Source: JBBSQE01 sp038258095 (GTDB lineage: Bacteria > Actinomycetota > Thermoleophilia > Solirubrobacterales > 70-9). Taken from it: a stretch of DNA of 14,535 nt. Below are positions 7,509 to 13,459 of the stretch, one piece after another (position 1 is the first letter of the stretch; each line of letters begins with the position of its first letter). Where the stretch lies: positions 1-14,535 of the forward strand of contig JBBSQE010000068.1 of the NCBI GenBank assembly GCA_038258095.1, in the 5' to 3' direction. A program made the translations under genes and the position numbers. The notes under the pieces are model-generated. The model ran no database searches. It worked only from the letters and a program-made list of their open reading frames with translations, and was not told where the DNA came from.

Positions 7509-8800
7509 TGCCCGCCTGATTCTCCCTCAGGCCTCGTGATCCTGGCCATGGCGGACTCTCCGTGAACGGGAAGTCCCTCGGCCCTCGCCAACAGGTCGAC
7601 GTGTGGTGCGAGCTCCGCCGCGGCGCCGCCGGACAGCCTGACGTTCGCGATCGTGCGCCTGAAGGCCCCCGGCCCGAGGGGGCCGCTGAACCGCCCCGCG
7701 CCCCCCGTCGGGAGGATGTGGTTGGAGCCTGCCGCGTAGTCGCCGAATGCGGTGCCGGCGCCAGAGCCGATGAAAACGCAGCCGGCGGTGGTCATGAGTG
7801 GGGCCAGCGCCTCGGCCTGCGACCCGGCGAGCTGGAGGTGCTCGGGAGCGAACGCCTGGCTCAGGGCCGCGGCGTCCTCGATGGTCGGGGTTGCGATGAG
7901 GGCGAGGGGCGCGTCATGGACGCTCGAGCGCTCGAGGGCCCGGTTCTCCGTGGTCGCGGCGAGCCGCTCGAGGACGTGACGGTCGGGCCCGGCGGCGATC
8001 AGCGGGCTGTCTGGAGCGTGCTCGGCCTGGGCGCAGAGGTCGAGCGCCAGCCAGTCGAGGCCTGCACCCTCCGTGGGGATCACCATCAGCTCGGATGGCC
8101 CGGCGAGAGAGTCGATCCCGACCTGGCCCTGGACGGCGCGCTTGGCCTCGGTCACCCAGGGGTTCCCTGGCCCGGCGATCACATCGACCGCGGTAACGGT
8201 CTCGGTGCCGTACGCGAGGGCAAAGATCGCCTGGGCGCCGCCCATCGCGTAGATCTCGACGATCCCGCAGAGCCCCGCCGCGGCCAGGGTCACGGGGTCG
8301 ATCCGGCCGTCGGGCCCCGGCGGAGTCGCGAGCGCGATCCGCTCGACGCCCGCGACCTGGGCGGGGATGCAGCCCATGAGGACGCTGGAGGGATAGGTCG
8401 CGCGGCCACCGGGCGCATAGATCCCGGCGGAGGCGACCGGAACCTCGCGGAGCTCGACGTCCTGGGCGCCGGGGAGGTCGACCGCACCGATGTCCTCGGA
8501 GATCTGTGCCCTCGCGACCGCGTCGATGTTGGTTGCGGCGGCATCGAGTGCCGCTCGCAGGTCCGGGTGCAGGTCGTCCAAGGCCGCCTTGGCGTAGGCG
8601 GGGTCGACCTGAAGCGACTTCGGGAGCGAATCCGTCGCGTCGAATTTGCCGGTCAGCTCCAGTACGGCGCCGTCGCCCCGGGCGAGGACGGCCCGCTCGA
8701 TCGGCTCGACGTCGATCTCGGCTGCCGACTCGCCGAGCCAGTCGCGGATCTCCGACGCGGTCTCGCCGGCGCCGGTCCATTGGAACCAGCGGGCCTTCAC
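7505..8800 (-). CDS. hisD: Histidinol dehydrogenase HisD
   Basis: HisD oxidises L-histidinol to L-histidine in two NAD-dependent steps. The 431-residue protein is full length. Zinc ligands are recognisable as Q258 and H261 (LCAQAEHAPDS), D354 (AFGDYAAGSNH) and H413 (HGESAMAR). The catalytic Glu-His pair is E320-H321 in FAPEHLQL. Other signatures are YAPGGRATYPSSV, AGPGNPWVTEAKR and AGPSELMVIPT. The frame is open a further 121 codons upstream, but that part is a shadow of hisG. The true start is GTG 8800, which overlaps the hisG stop as GTGA. Confidence 0.97.
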   Translation of the reverse strand: MKARWFQWTGAGETASEIRDWLGESAAEIDVEPIERAVLARGDGAVLELTGKFDATDSLPKSLQVDPAYAKAALDDLHPDLRAALDAAATNIDAVARAQISEDIGAVDLPGAQDVELREVPVASAGIYAPGGRATYPSSVLMGCIPAQVAGVERIALATPPGPDGRIDPVTLAAAGLCGIVEIYAMGGAQAIFALAYGTETVTAVDVIAGPGNPWVTEAKRAVQGQVGIDSLAGPSELMVIPTEGAGLDWLALDLCAQAEHAPDSPLIAAGPDRHVLERLAATTENRALERSSVHDAPLALIATPTIEDAAALSQAFAPEHLQLAGSQAEALAPLMTTAGCVFIGSGAGTAFGDYAAGSNHILPTGGAGRFSGPLGPGAFRRTIANVRLSGGAAAELAPHVDLLARAEGLPVHGESAMARITRPEGESGGQ

Positions 8801-9441
8801 TGGGCCGAGGCCTCGCGGAGGCGCTGGGTGAGGTCGTCGACCTCGGCGGCCCGCAGCTTGTGGGCGACCCGGTTGGCGACGAAGCGAGCCGTGGCGGTCG
8901 AGATCTCCTCCCGCACCTCGAGGTTGTTCTCGGCGAGGGTGCGGCCGGTGGCGACGAGGTCGACGATCGCGTCGCCCAGCCCCACGAGCGGCGCAAGCTC
9001 GACCGAGCCCTTGACCTCGATGATCTCGGCCCGGCGGCCGGTGGAGGCGAAGTACTCCTCGGTGATGCGGGGGTACTTGGTGGCGATGCGAATCGAGCCG
9101 AGGCGGCGCTCCGTTTCCTCCAGCGTCCCGTCCCCGACCCGAGCGGCGAGGACCATCCGGCACCTGCCGTAGCCGAGGTCGAGCAGTTCGTAGACCATGC
9201 GATCAGCCTGCTCGGCGAGAACGTCCTTGCCGGTGATGCCGACATCGGCCGCCCCGGCCTCGACGTAGGTGGGGACGTCGGAAGGTCGCATCGTTATGAG
9301 CTCAACCGAGCCGCCGTCGAAGATCAGCGAGCGCGAGTCGCTCAGCATCCCGCTGACGTCCACGCCGACCCGCGAGAGCAGGTCGGCGGTCTCGCCCAGC
9401 AGAGCGCCCCGGGGTACGGCGAGCTTGAGACGCTCAGGCAT
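8797..9441 (-). CDS. hisG: ATP phosphoribosyltransferase catalytic subunit, short form HisG
   Basis: HisG condenses ATP and PRPP in the first, feedback-controlled step of histidine synthesis. The 214-residue protein is the short form, lacking the C-terminal ACT-like regulatory domain, and therefore needs HisZ, encoded immediately upstream. Motifs include LKLAVPRGAL at the N-terminus, GAADVGITGKDV (63-74), and the PRPP loop DAIVDLVATGRTLAENNL (157-174). The reading frame is open 28 codons further upstream. However, ATG 9441 has a strong GGGGAGG site (9448-9454) at 6-nt spacing and matches the family N-terminus. The gene overlaps the end of hisZ by 8 nt. Confidence 0.96.
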   Translation of the reverse strand: MPERLKLAVPRGALLGETADLLSRVGVDVSGMLSDSRSLIFDGGSVELITMRPSDVPTYVEAGAADVGITGKDVLAEQADRMVYELLDLGYGRCRMVLAARVGDGTLEETERRLGSIRIATKYPRITEEYFASTGRRAEIIEVKGSVELAPLVGLGDAIVDLVATGRTLAENNLEVREEISTATARFVANRVAHKLRAAEVDDLTQRLREASAQ

Positions 9442-10474
9442 CGGGGGCCTCCCCGGGTCCGTCACAGGAGCCGTCTCCGTCGGCGGACGCCCGTCGCAGC
9501 CGCTCTTCCTCCATCTGCGCGACATGGAGGCGCTCGATGTAAAGGGTGAATCCGGCCGCGGGCAGCGGAGGACCGAAGCGCTCCATCAGGCTGTCGTAGC
9601 GGCCGCCACCGCCGAGGATGTGGCCTAGGGCGGGGTCATAGACCTCGAGAATCGCTCCGGTGTAGTAGCCGAGATCGCGGAGCAGACCGAGGTCGATCTG
9701 GACGCGGTCGGCGACGCCGCGGCCCTCGAGCGCCTCGACAGTCTCGGTGAGGCGGGCGATGGCGGTGTCAACCGCGGCGCCGCCCGCTTCGCGCGCAGTC
9801 TCGAGCACCTCGCGGCCGCCGCGAAGCTGGGTGAGCTCGACGAGCGTGGAGACGCTGTCCTCGCTGACGCCGTCGACCTCCATGAGAAGCGCTTCGAGCC
9901 CGACGAGGTCGTGCTTCGTGAGCAGGTCCAGTGCGCGCCCCGCGTCCTCGGATCCGGTGCCGAGCTCGGCGAGGAGCTGCGGGTAGAGGTCCGCGTCGCC
10001 GAGGCCGATCACCGCCCGGTCGAGGCCGGCGGAATCGAGCGCAGCCTCGAGGACCTCGACGATCTCGGCGGTGCCGTCGGGCGCCGGGACGCCGATCAGC
10101 TCGACTCCGCCCTGCGTAAACTCGCGCATCTGCCCGCGCTGGGGCGTAATGGCGCGGTAGGCGCTGGCGATGTAGCAACAACGGAAGGGCGGATCGGTCT
10201 GGGGACGGCGGCTTGCCACGAGCCGCGCGATCGGCACCGTCATGTCCGAGCGCAGAGCGAGCAGCTCGCCGCGCTCGTCGAAGAAGCGGTACGGGCTGTT
10301 CGCGCTGGAGCGCTCCCCGCGGGCGAGCACCTCGTCGTACTCGACCAGTGGCGTGCGCACCTCGCCATAGCCGTAGCGCTCGAAGACGTCGATCAGCGAG
10401 AGGTGGAGCTTGCGCAGCTCCCGCATCTCGTCGGGCAGGACGTCGCGTGTGCCTGGAGGGATCGGATGAATCAC
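9434..10474 (-). CDS. hisZ: ATP phosphoribosyltransferase regulatory subunit HisZ
   Basis: HisZ is a histidyl-tRNA-synthetase paralogue that binds short HisG and gives it histidine feedback control. The 346-residue protein keeps the class II synthetase core: GTRDVLPDEM at the N-terminus, ALRSDMTVPIARLVASR, YRAITPQRGQMREFTQGGVE, GYYTGAILEVY and ILGGGGRYDSLMERFG. It lacks the anticodon-binding domain of true HisRS and instead ends in a short charged tail. Length and position next to short hisG make a HisRS role unlikely. The start is GTG 10474, with AAGG in the 36-nt gap after murA. Its last 8 nt overlap the hisG start. Confidence 0.93.
   Translation of the reverse strand: MIHPIPPGTRDVLPDEMRELRKLHLSLIDVFERYGYGEVRTPLVEYDEVLARGERSSANSPYRFFDERGELLALRSDMTVPIARLVASRRPQTDPPFRCCYIASAYRAITPQRGQMREFTQGGVELIGVPAPDGTAEIVEVLEAALDSAGLDRAVIGLGDADLYPQLLAELGTGSEDAGRALDLLTKHDLVGLEALLMEVDGVSEDSVSTLVELTQLRGGREVLETAREAGGAAVDTAIARLTETVEALEGRGVADRVQIDLGLLRDLGYYTGAILEVYDPALGHILGGGGRYDSLMERFGPPLPAAGFTLYIERLHVAQMEEERLRRASADGDGSCDGPGEAPDA
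9448..9454 (-). promoter_or_regulatory. Strong Shine-Dalgarno site that fixes the hisG start
   Basis: GGGGAGG on the minus strand lies 6 nt before ATG 9441, inside the hisZ 3' end. It decides for this ATG over start codons further upstream in the same frame. Confidence 0.75.
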
Positions 10475-10478
10475 GGGA

Positions 10479-10510
10479 GCGACCTTACGCGGATCCGGCG
10501 CCGCGGTCGC
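10479..10510 (-). other. Hairpin filling the murA-hisZ gap
   Basis: On the minus strand GCGACC+GCGG (from 10510) pairs with CCGC and GGTCGC (ending at 10479), with a GTAA bulge and an 8-nt loop. It occupies 32 of the 36 bases between the murA stop and the hisZ start. Part of the AAGG ribosome site lies in the stem, so it could modulate hisZ translation or stop some transcripts after murA. There is no U-tract. Confidence 0.4.
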
Positions 10511-11809
10511 TCAGGCGGGCACTTCGGCGCTGACGCGCTCGATGTGCGCTCCGAGGTCCCGCAGGCGGGCGTCGATCTGCTCGTAGCCGCGGTCGATCTG
10601 GCGGATGTTGCCGATCTCGGAGCGGCCCTCGGCGGCGAGTGCTGCGATGAGGATGGCCATGCCCGCGCGGATGTCCGGGCTTTCCACGCGCTCACCGTGA
10701 AGCCGGCTCGGACCGTAGACGACCGCCCTGTGGGGGTCGCACAACGTGATCCGAGCGCCCATGGCGACTAGCTTGTCGACGAAGAACAAGCGGTTCTCGA
10801 ACATCTTCTCGTGGATCATGATCTGGCCCTCGGCCTGGGTGGCGAGGGACAGGGCGATGGAGGTCAGGTCGGCGGGGAAGGCGGGCCAGGGGCCGTCCTC
10901 GATCTTCGCGGTGGCGTCGCCCATGTCGTCCTGGATGCGGAGGTTCTGGGAAGGCGGAACGATGATGTCCTCGCCCTCGACGACGGACTGGAACCCGAGG
11001 CGCTTGAACTGGCGGCGGATCATGTGGAGGTGCTCGGGGCCGGCGTCGCGGATCCGCAGCTCACCCTTGGCGGCGGCGGCGAGAGCCATGAAGCTGGCGA
11101 CCTCGATGTGGTCGGGGCAGATCTTGTGCTCGGCTCCGCCGAGCTTGTCGCGGCCGTGGACGGTCATCACATTGGAGCCGATGCCGTCTACCGTGGCCCC
11201 CATGACGGTGAGGAGCCGGGCGAGGTCCTGGACGTGGGGCTCCGAGGCCGCGTTGGAGATAGTCGTCGGACCGGGAGTCAGCGCTGCGGCCATCAGGGCG
11301 TTCTCGGTGCCCATCACGGAGGGCTCGTCCATGAAGATGCCGCAGGCCTTGAGGCCGCCGGGGGGCTGGCGGAGCTCGATCCACCGGTCGCCGCCGACCT
11401 TCGCGCCCATGTCGCGGAAAGCGTCGAGGTGCGGATCGAGGCGGCGCCGGCCGATGAAGTCGCCGCCGGGAGGCGGCATCTTCGCCTCGCCGAAGCGGGC
11501 GACGAGCGGACCGGCGAGGAGGAAGGAGGCACGGATCTTCGCGGAGAGGTCGTGGTCGAGCTCGGTCGTCTTCACGTTGGCGGCGTTCAGCTTGAGGCTG
11601 TTGTCGGCGACCCATTCGGCCTCGACCCCGAGCGCCTCGAGCAGCGAGATCTGAGCCTCGGTATCGCGAATCCGCGGCAGGTTGTGGAGGAGGACGTCCT
11701 CCTCGGTGAGCAGGCAGGCGGCGAGGATCGGCAGAGCGGCGTTCTTGTTGCCTGCGGCGGTGATCTCGCCCGAGAGCGGAACCCCACCTTCTATGACGAA
11801 TTTCTCCAT
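10511..11809 (-). CDS. murA: UDP-N-acetylglucosamine 1-carboxyvinyltransferase MurA, Asp-type active site
   Basis: MurA transfers enolpyruvate from PEP to UDP-GlcNAc, the first committed step of peptidoglycan synthesis in the cytoplasm. From ATG 11809 the protein has 432 residues. Family motifs include AGNKNAALPIL with K22, EPSVMGTENALMAA, and IRQIDRGYEQIDARL near the C-terminus. The flexible-loop motif, normally GGC.IG.RP.D.H, reads GGDFIGRRRLDPHLDA, so the usual catalytic and fosfomycin-alkylated Cys is Asp (D117). M. tuberculosis MurA is known to have Asp at this position and to be naturally fosfomycin resistant; resistance here is inference. I preferred ATG 11809 to the in-frame TTG 11824 because of an AGG site 8 nt upstream and the family N-terminus. 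It heads the his operon, 36 bp before hisZ. Confidence 0.95.
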   Translation of the reverse strand: MEKFVIEGGVPLSGEITAAGNKNAALPILAACLLTEEDVLLHNLPRIRDTEAQISLLEALGVEAEWVADNSLKLNAANVKTTELDHDLSAKIRASFLLAGPLVARFGEAKMPPPGGDFIGRRRLDPHLDAFRDMGAKVGGDRWIELRQPPGGLKACGIFMDEPSVMGTENALMAAALTPGPTTISNAASEPHVQDLARLLTVMGATVDGIGSNVMTVHGRDKLGGAEHKICPDHIEVASFMALAAAAKGELRIRDAGPEHLHMIRRQFKRLGFQSVVEGEDIIVPPSQNLRIQDDMGDATAKIEDGPWPAFPADLTSIALSLATQAEGQIMIHEKMFENRLFFVDKLVAMGARITLCDPHRAVVYGPSRLHGERVESPDIRAGMAILIAALAAEGRSEIGNIRQIDRGYEQIDARLRDLGAHIERVSAEVPA

Positions 11810-11881
11810 CGTTTCTACCTGCAAATCGCGTAGTTCCGGCGGGCGACGAGCGAGTCACCGACCACGGTTGAGATCCGCAGC

Positions 11882-11887
11882 TAGCCT
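11882..11887 (+). promoter_or_regulatory. Candidate -10 for the HD-domain gene
   Basis: TAGCCT fits TANNNT and ends 10 nt before ATG 11898. With a start 6-7 nt downstream the message would be nearly leaderless. This fits the lack of a usable Shine-Dalgarno sequence, since GGAG abuts the ATG directly. No -35 is recognisable. Confidence 0.3.
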
Positions 11888-11910
11888 AACAGCGGAGATG
11901 GCGACGCCAA
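11883..11910 (-). promoter_or_regulatory. Candidate promoter of the murA-his operon
   Basis: On the minus strand TTGGCG (11905-11910) and TAGGCT (11883-11888) are separated by 16 nt. Its -10 overlaps the opposite-strand TAGCCT of the divergent HD gene, and its -35 lies inside that gene's first codons. The murA leader would be about 65 nt. Confidence 0.35.
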
Positions 11911-12452
11911 CGAGAGATGAAGCATGGGAGCTGTTCTGCGAATGGACCGAGTCCGAGTCCCTGCGAAAGCACGCCCTGGCGGTCGAAGCCTGCATGGTCG
12001 CCTATGCGCAGAAGTGGGACGGGGACGAGAACCTCTACGCGGTGACAGCCCTGGTTCACGACCTCGATTACGAGCAATTCCCGGATCTGGAAACGGGTCA
12101 CCCGCGGATGGCGCTTGAGGAGCTGAAGAAGCGCCACTACCCGCAGGAGGTGATCGACGCGGTCGCCGGCCACGCCGACTTCCTGAACGTCCCCCGCGAG
12201 ACGACGATGGCGAAGACCCTCTACGCGGTCGACGAGCTGTCCGGCTTCGTGACAGCGGTCGCCCTGGTCCGGCCGACCGGCTTCGATGGCATGAAGCCGA
12301 AGTCAGTCAAGAAGAAGCTGAAGACACCGGCCTTCGCGGCGGCGGTTGACCGCGATCAACTGGCGCGAGGAGCCGAGGAGCTCGGAGTCGACATGGACGA
12401 GCACATCGCGTTCGTGATCGAGGCGCTGAGCCCAGAGTCCCCCCACTCCTAG
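11898..12452 (+). CDS. HD-domain metal-dependent phosphohydrolase-like protein
   Basis: A 184-residue soluble protein with the HD superfamily metal site: H25 in LRKHALAVEA, H54-D55 in ALVHDLDYE, then GHADF and D112 in VDELSGF. The order H...HD...D fits a single-domain HD/HDIG hydrolase. The substrate cannot be told; relatives act on nucleotides and phosphate esters. The C-terminal half is Lys-rich (KSVKKKLKTP) followed by acidic helices. The frame is open upstream, but the homology and the ATG at 11898 give the simplest start; an in-frame TTG at 11868 is the alternative. It is divergent from murA, with 88 bp between the two starts. Its 3' end abuts the decayed PIN gene on the opposite strand. 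Confidence 0.85.
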   Translation: MATPTRDEAWELFCEWTESESLRKHALAVEACMVAYAQKWDGDENLYAVTALVHDLDYEQFPDLETGHPRMALEELKKRHYPQEVIDAVAGHADFLNVPRETTMAKTLYAVDELSGFVTAVALVRPTGFDGMKPKSVKKKLKTPAFAAAVDRDQLARGAEELGVDMDEHIAFVIEALSPESPHS

Positions 12453-12464
12453 AGGCCTCGATGG

Positions 12465-12756
12465 TCAACCCGCCAGCTCCGCGAGCAACTGCTGTGGGAT
12501 CGCCGCTCGCGGCTTCGACTTCCTTCGGGGTCGGGAGATATTCGACGTCCAGGTCATCGAGAAGCGAGACGATGCTCTCGTAGTCCGCCGGCATCACTCC
12601 GATTTTCTTGATGAGGACGCGCCGCAGCTCCTCGATGACCGACTCGGGAATGAGCAACTCCGGGTCGCCTTCCGACATCTGCTCGAGGACCCGGCGCGAC
12701 GGCCCGTCAGCGATAACCGCCGAGACCAGTACGTTCGTATCGAGTGCGATCCTCAG
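12465..12756 (-). pseudogene. PIN-domain toxin remnant with internal deletion
   Basis: From a CTG at 12756 the frame reads RIALDTNVLVSAV, a typical PIN N-terminus with the first catalytic Asp (D6). It continues with LLIPESVIEELRRVL, carrying the Glu, and then YLPTPKEVEAASGDP, where SGDP with Asp is the family motif before the DD and GD.DLL region. The frame then becomes meaningless and runs on into antisense of the HD gene. One frame over, starting at the same place, is IPQQLLAELAG and a stop at 12465-12467, which looks like the usual PIN C-terminus. I infer that about 35-45 central codons were deleted out of frame, removing the last acidic residues, so no active ribonuclease is expected. The CTG start overlaps the antitoxin stop as CTGA, the usual toxin-antitoxin arrangement. 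Confidence 0.68.
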
Positions 12757-12929
12757 TCGCTGGTCCTGAGCTCGTCGATGATCCGCTCGGAATCATCCGG
12801 CCCGACACCGGCCGACTCTGCTGCGGCCCGTGCCTCTCGAGTGGCGTCCCTCCAACGCTCACGCCAGAGGTAGCAGCGCAACGCATCTCTCACGATCTCG
12901 CTGCGGGTCCGCCCCTGAGACGGGGCCAA
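12753..12929 (-). pseudogene. 5'-truncated ribbon-helix-helix antitoxin
   Basis: The minus-strand frame ending at TGA 12753-12755 reads LAPSQGRTRSEIVRDALR from a TTG at 12929, then an Arg/Ala-rich helix and ERIIDELRTSD. GRTRSEIVRDALR is the helix-turn-helix core of CopG/Arc-type antitoxins. The N-terminal DNA-contacting beta strand that should precede it is missing. Upstream of about 12931 the sequence belongs to the VOC gene in another frame, so a deletion joins the two. Only 58 codons remain, so it should not bind DNA as a normal RHH dimer. It overlaps the PIN gene by 4 nt, confirming that the two were a toxin-antitoxin pair. Confidence 0.7.
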
Positions 12930-13363
12930 CCGATCTTCACCATCCCGAGCATCGCCATCATCCCCCGGTTCTTGGCCTCCGGGTCGTCGCTTCGGAAGAG
13001 GTCGTCCATGCCTCCGGCACGACCTGCCAGGAGACGCCGTACTTGTCGGTCAGCCAGCCGCACCGGACCTCTTTGCCGCCCTCGGTCAGCCTGTCCCAGT
13101 AGTAGTCGTCTCGTCCTGGTCCTTGCAGTTGATGAGGAGGGAGATGGCCTCGTCGAAGGTGACTCCGGGCCGCGGTTGATCGCGGTGAACGGGTTGTCGT
13201 CGAGCGTGAAGTCCACGGTCATCACCATGCCCTCCTCGCGTGGCGCGTCAGCGGTGTAATGGGAGACGGCGGTGATCTCGGAGCTCGGGAAGATCGAGCA
13301 GTAGAACTCGGCGGCCTCCTCGGACTCGGTGTCGAACCAGAGATTGGGGGTGATCGTCGACGT
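12930..13363 (-). pseudogene. VOC-family (PhnB-like) protein pseudogene
   Basis: Reading leftward, the family sequence begins STITPNLWFDTESEEAAEFY and continues through MVMTVDFTLDDNPFTAIN. After frame corrections it continues DEAISLLINCKDQDETDYYW, GWLTDKYGVSWQVVP and MDDLFRSDDPEAKNRGMMAMLGMVKI. Relatives are glyoxalase/3-demethylubiquinone-methyltransferase-like VOC proteins of uncertain role. Damage: the expected start codon reads ACG (13361-13363) behind a good GAGGAG site. Single bases are missing near 13163, 13107 and 13011, each in a run of the same base, and together they restore the frame. The last 8-10 residues are lost at the junction with the antitoxin remnant near 12931. Conservation between the breaks is high, so the decay is recent or partly sequencing error. 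Confidence 0.8.
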
Positions 13364-13396
13364 GGCGGCTCTCCTCGGTGGTCGTTTGCCTCGTCA

Positions 13397-13406
13397 TCTG
13401 ATCAGA
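13397..13406. other. Perfect 10-bp palindrome upstream of the HAD gene
   Basis: TCTGATCAGA lies 53 bp before ATG 13460 and upstream of the VOC remnant's ribosome site. It could be a short operator, but a 10-bp palindrome can occur by chance. Confidence 0.2.
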
Positions 13407-13444
13407 CCGCCCGGGATGGCGAAACTCATCGCGGCCCGCTCGAT

Positions 13445-13450
13445 TAGTCT
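13445..13450 (+). promoter_or_regulatory. Candidate -10 for the HAD/GH65 operon
   Basis: TAGTCT fits TANNNT and ends 9 nt before ATG 13460. There is no Shine-Dalgarno sequence in between, so a leaderless or nearly leaderless message is likely. The spacing is almost the same as at the HD-domain gene (TAGCCT, 10 nt). No clear -35 is seen. Confidence 0.3.
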
Positions 13451-13459
13451 CGCTCGCCA

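Noticed and set aside
8801..9163. 121-codon N-terminal extension of hisD
   Set aside because: It is hisG in another frame; HisD homology starts at GTG 8800 within the GTGA overlap.
7562..9172. Long plus-strand open frame of 536 codons opposite hisD/hisG
   Set aside because: Antisense shadow caused by high GC; both minus-strand genes have full family motifs and the plus frame resembles nothing.
12307..12464. C-terminal part of the minus-strand frame continuing from the PIN remnant
   Set aside because: Composition becomes Arg/Pro/Ser-rich antisense of the HD gene, with no PIN features, so I end the remnant at the out-of-frame stop at 12465.
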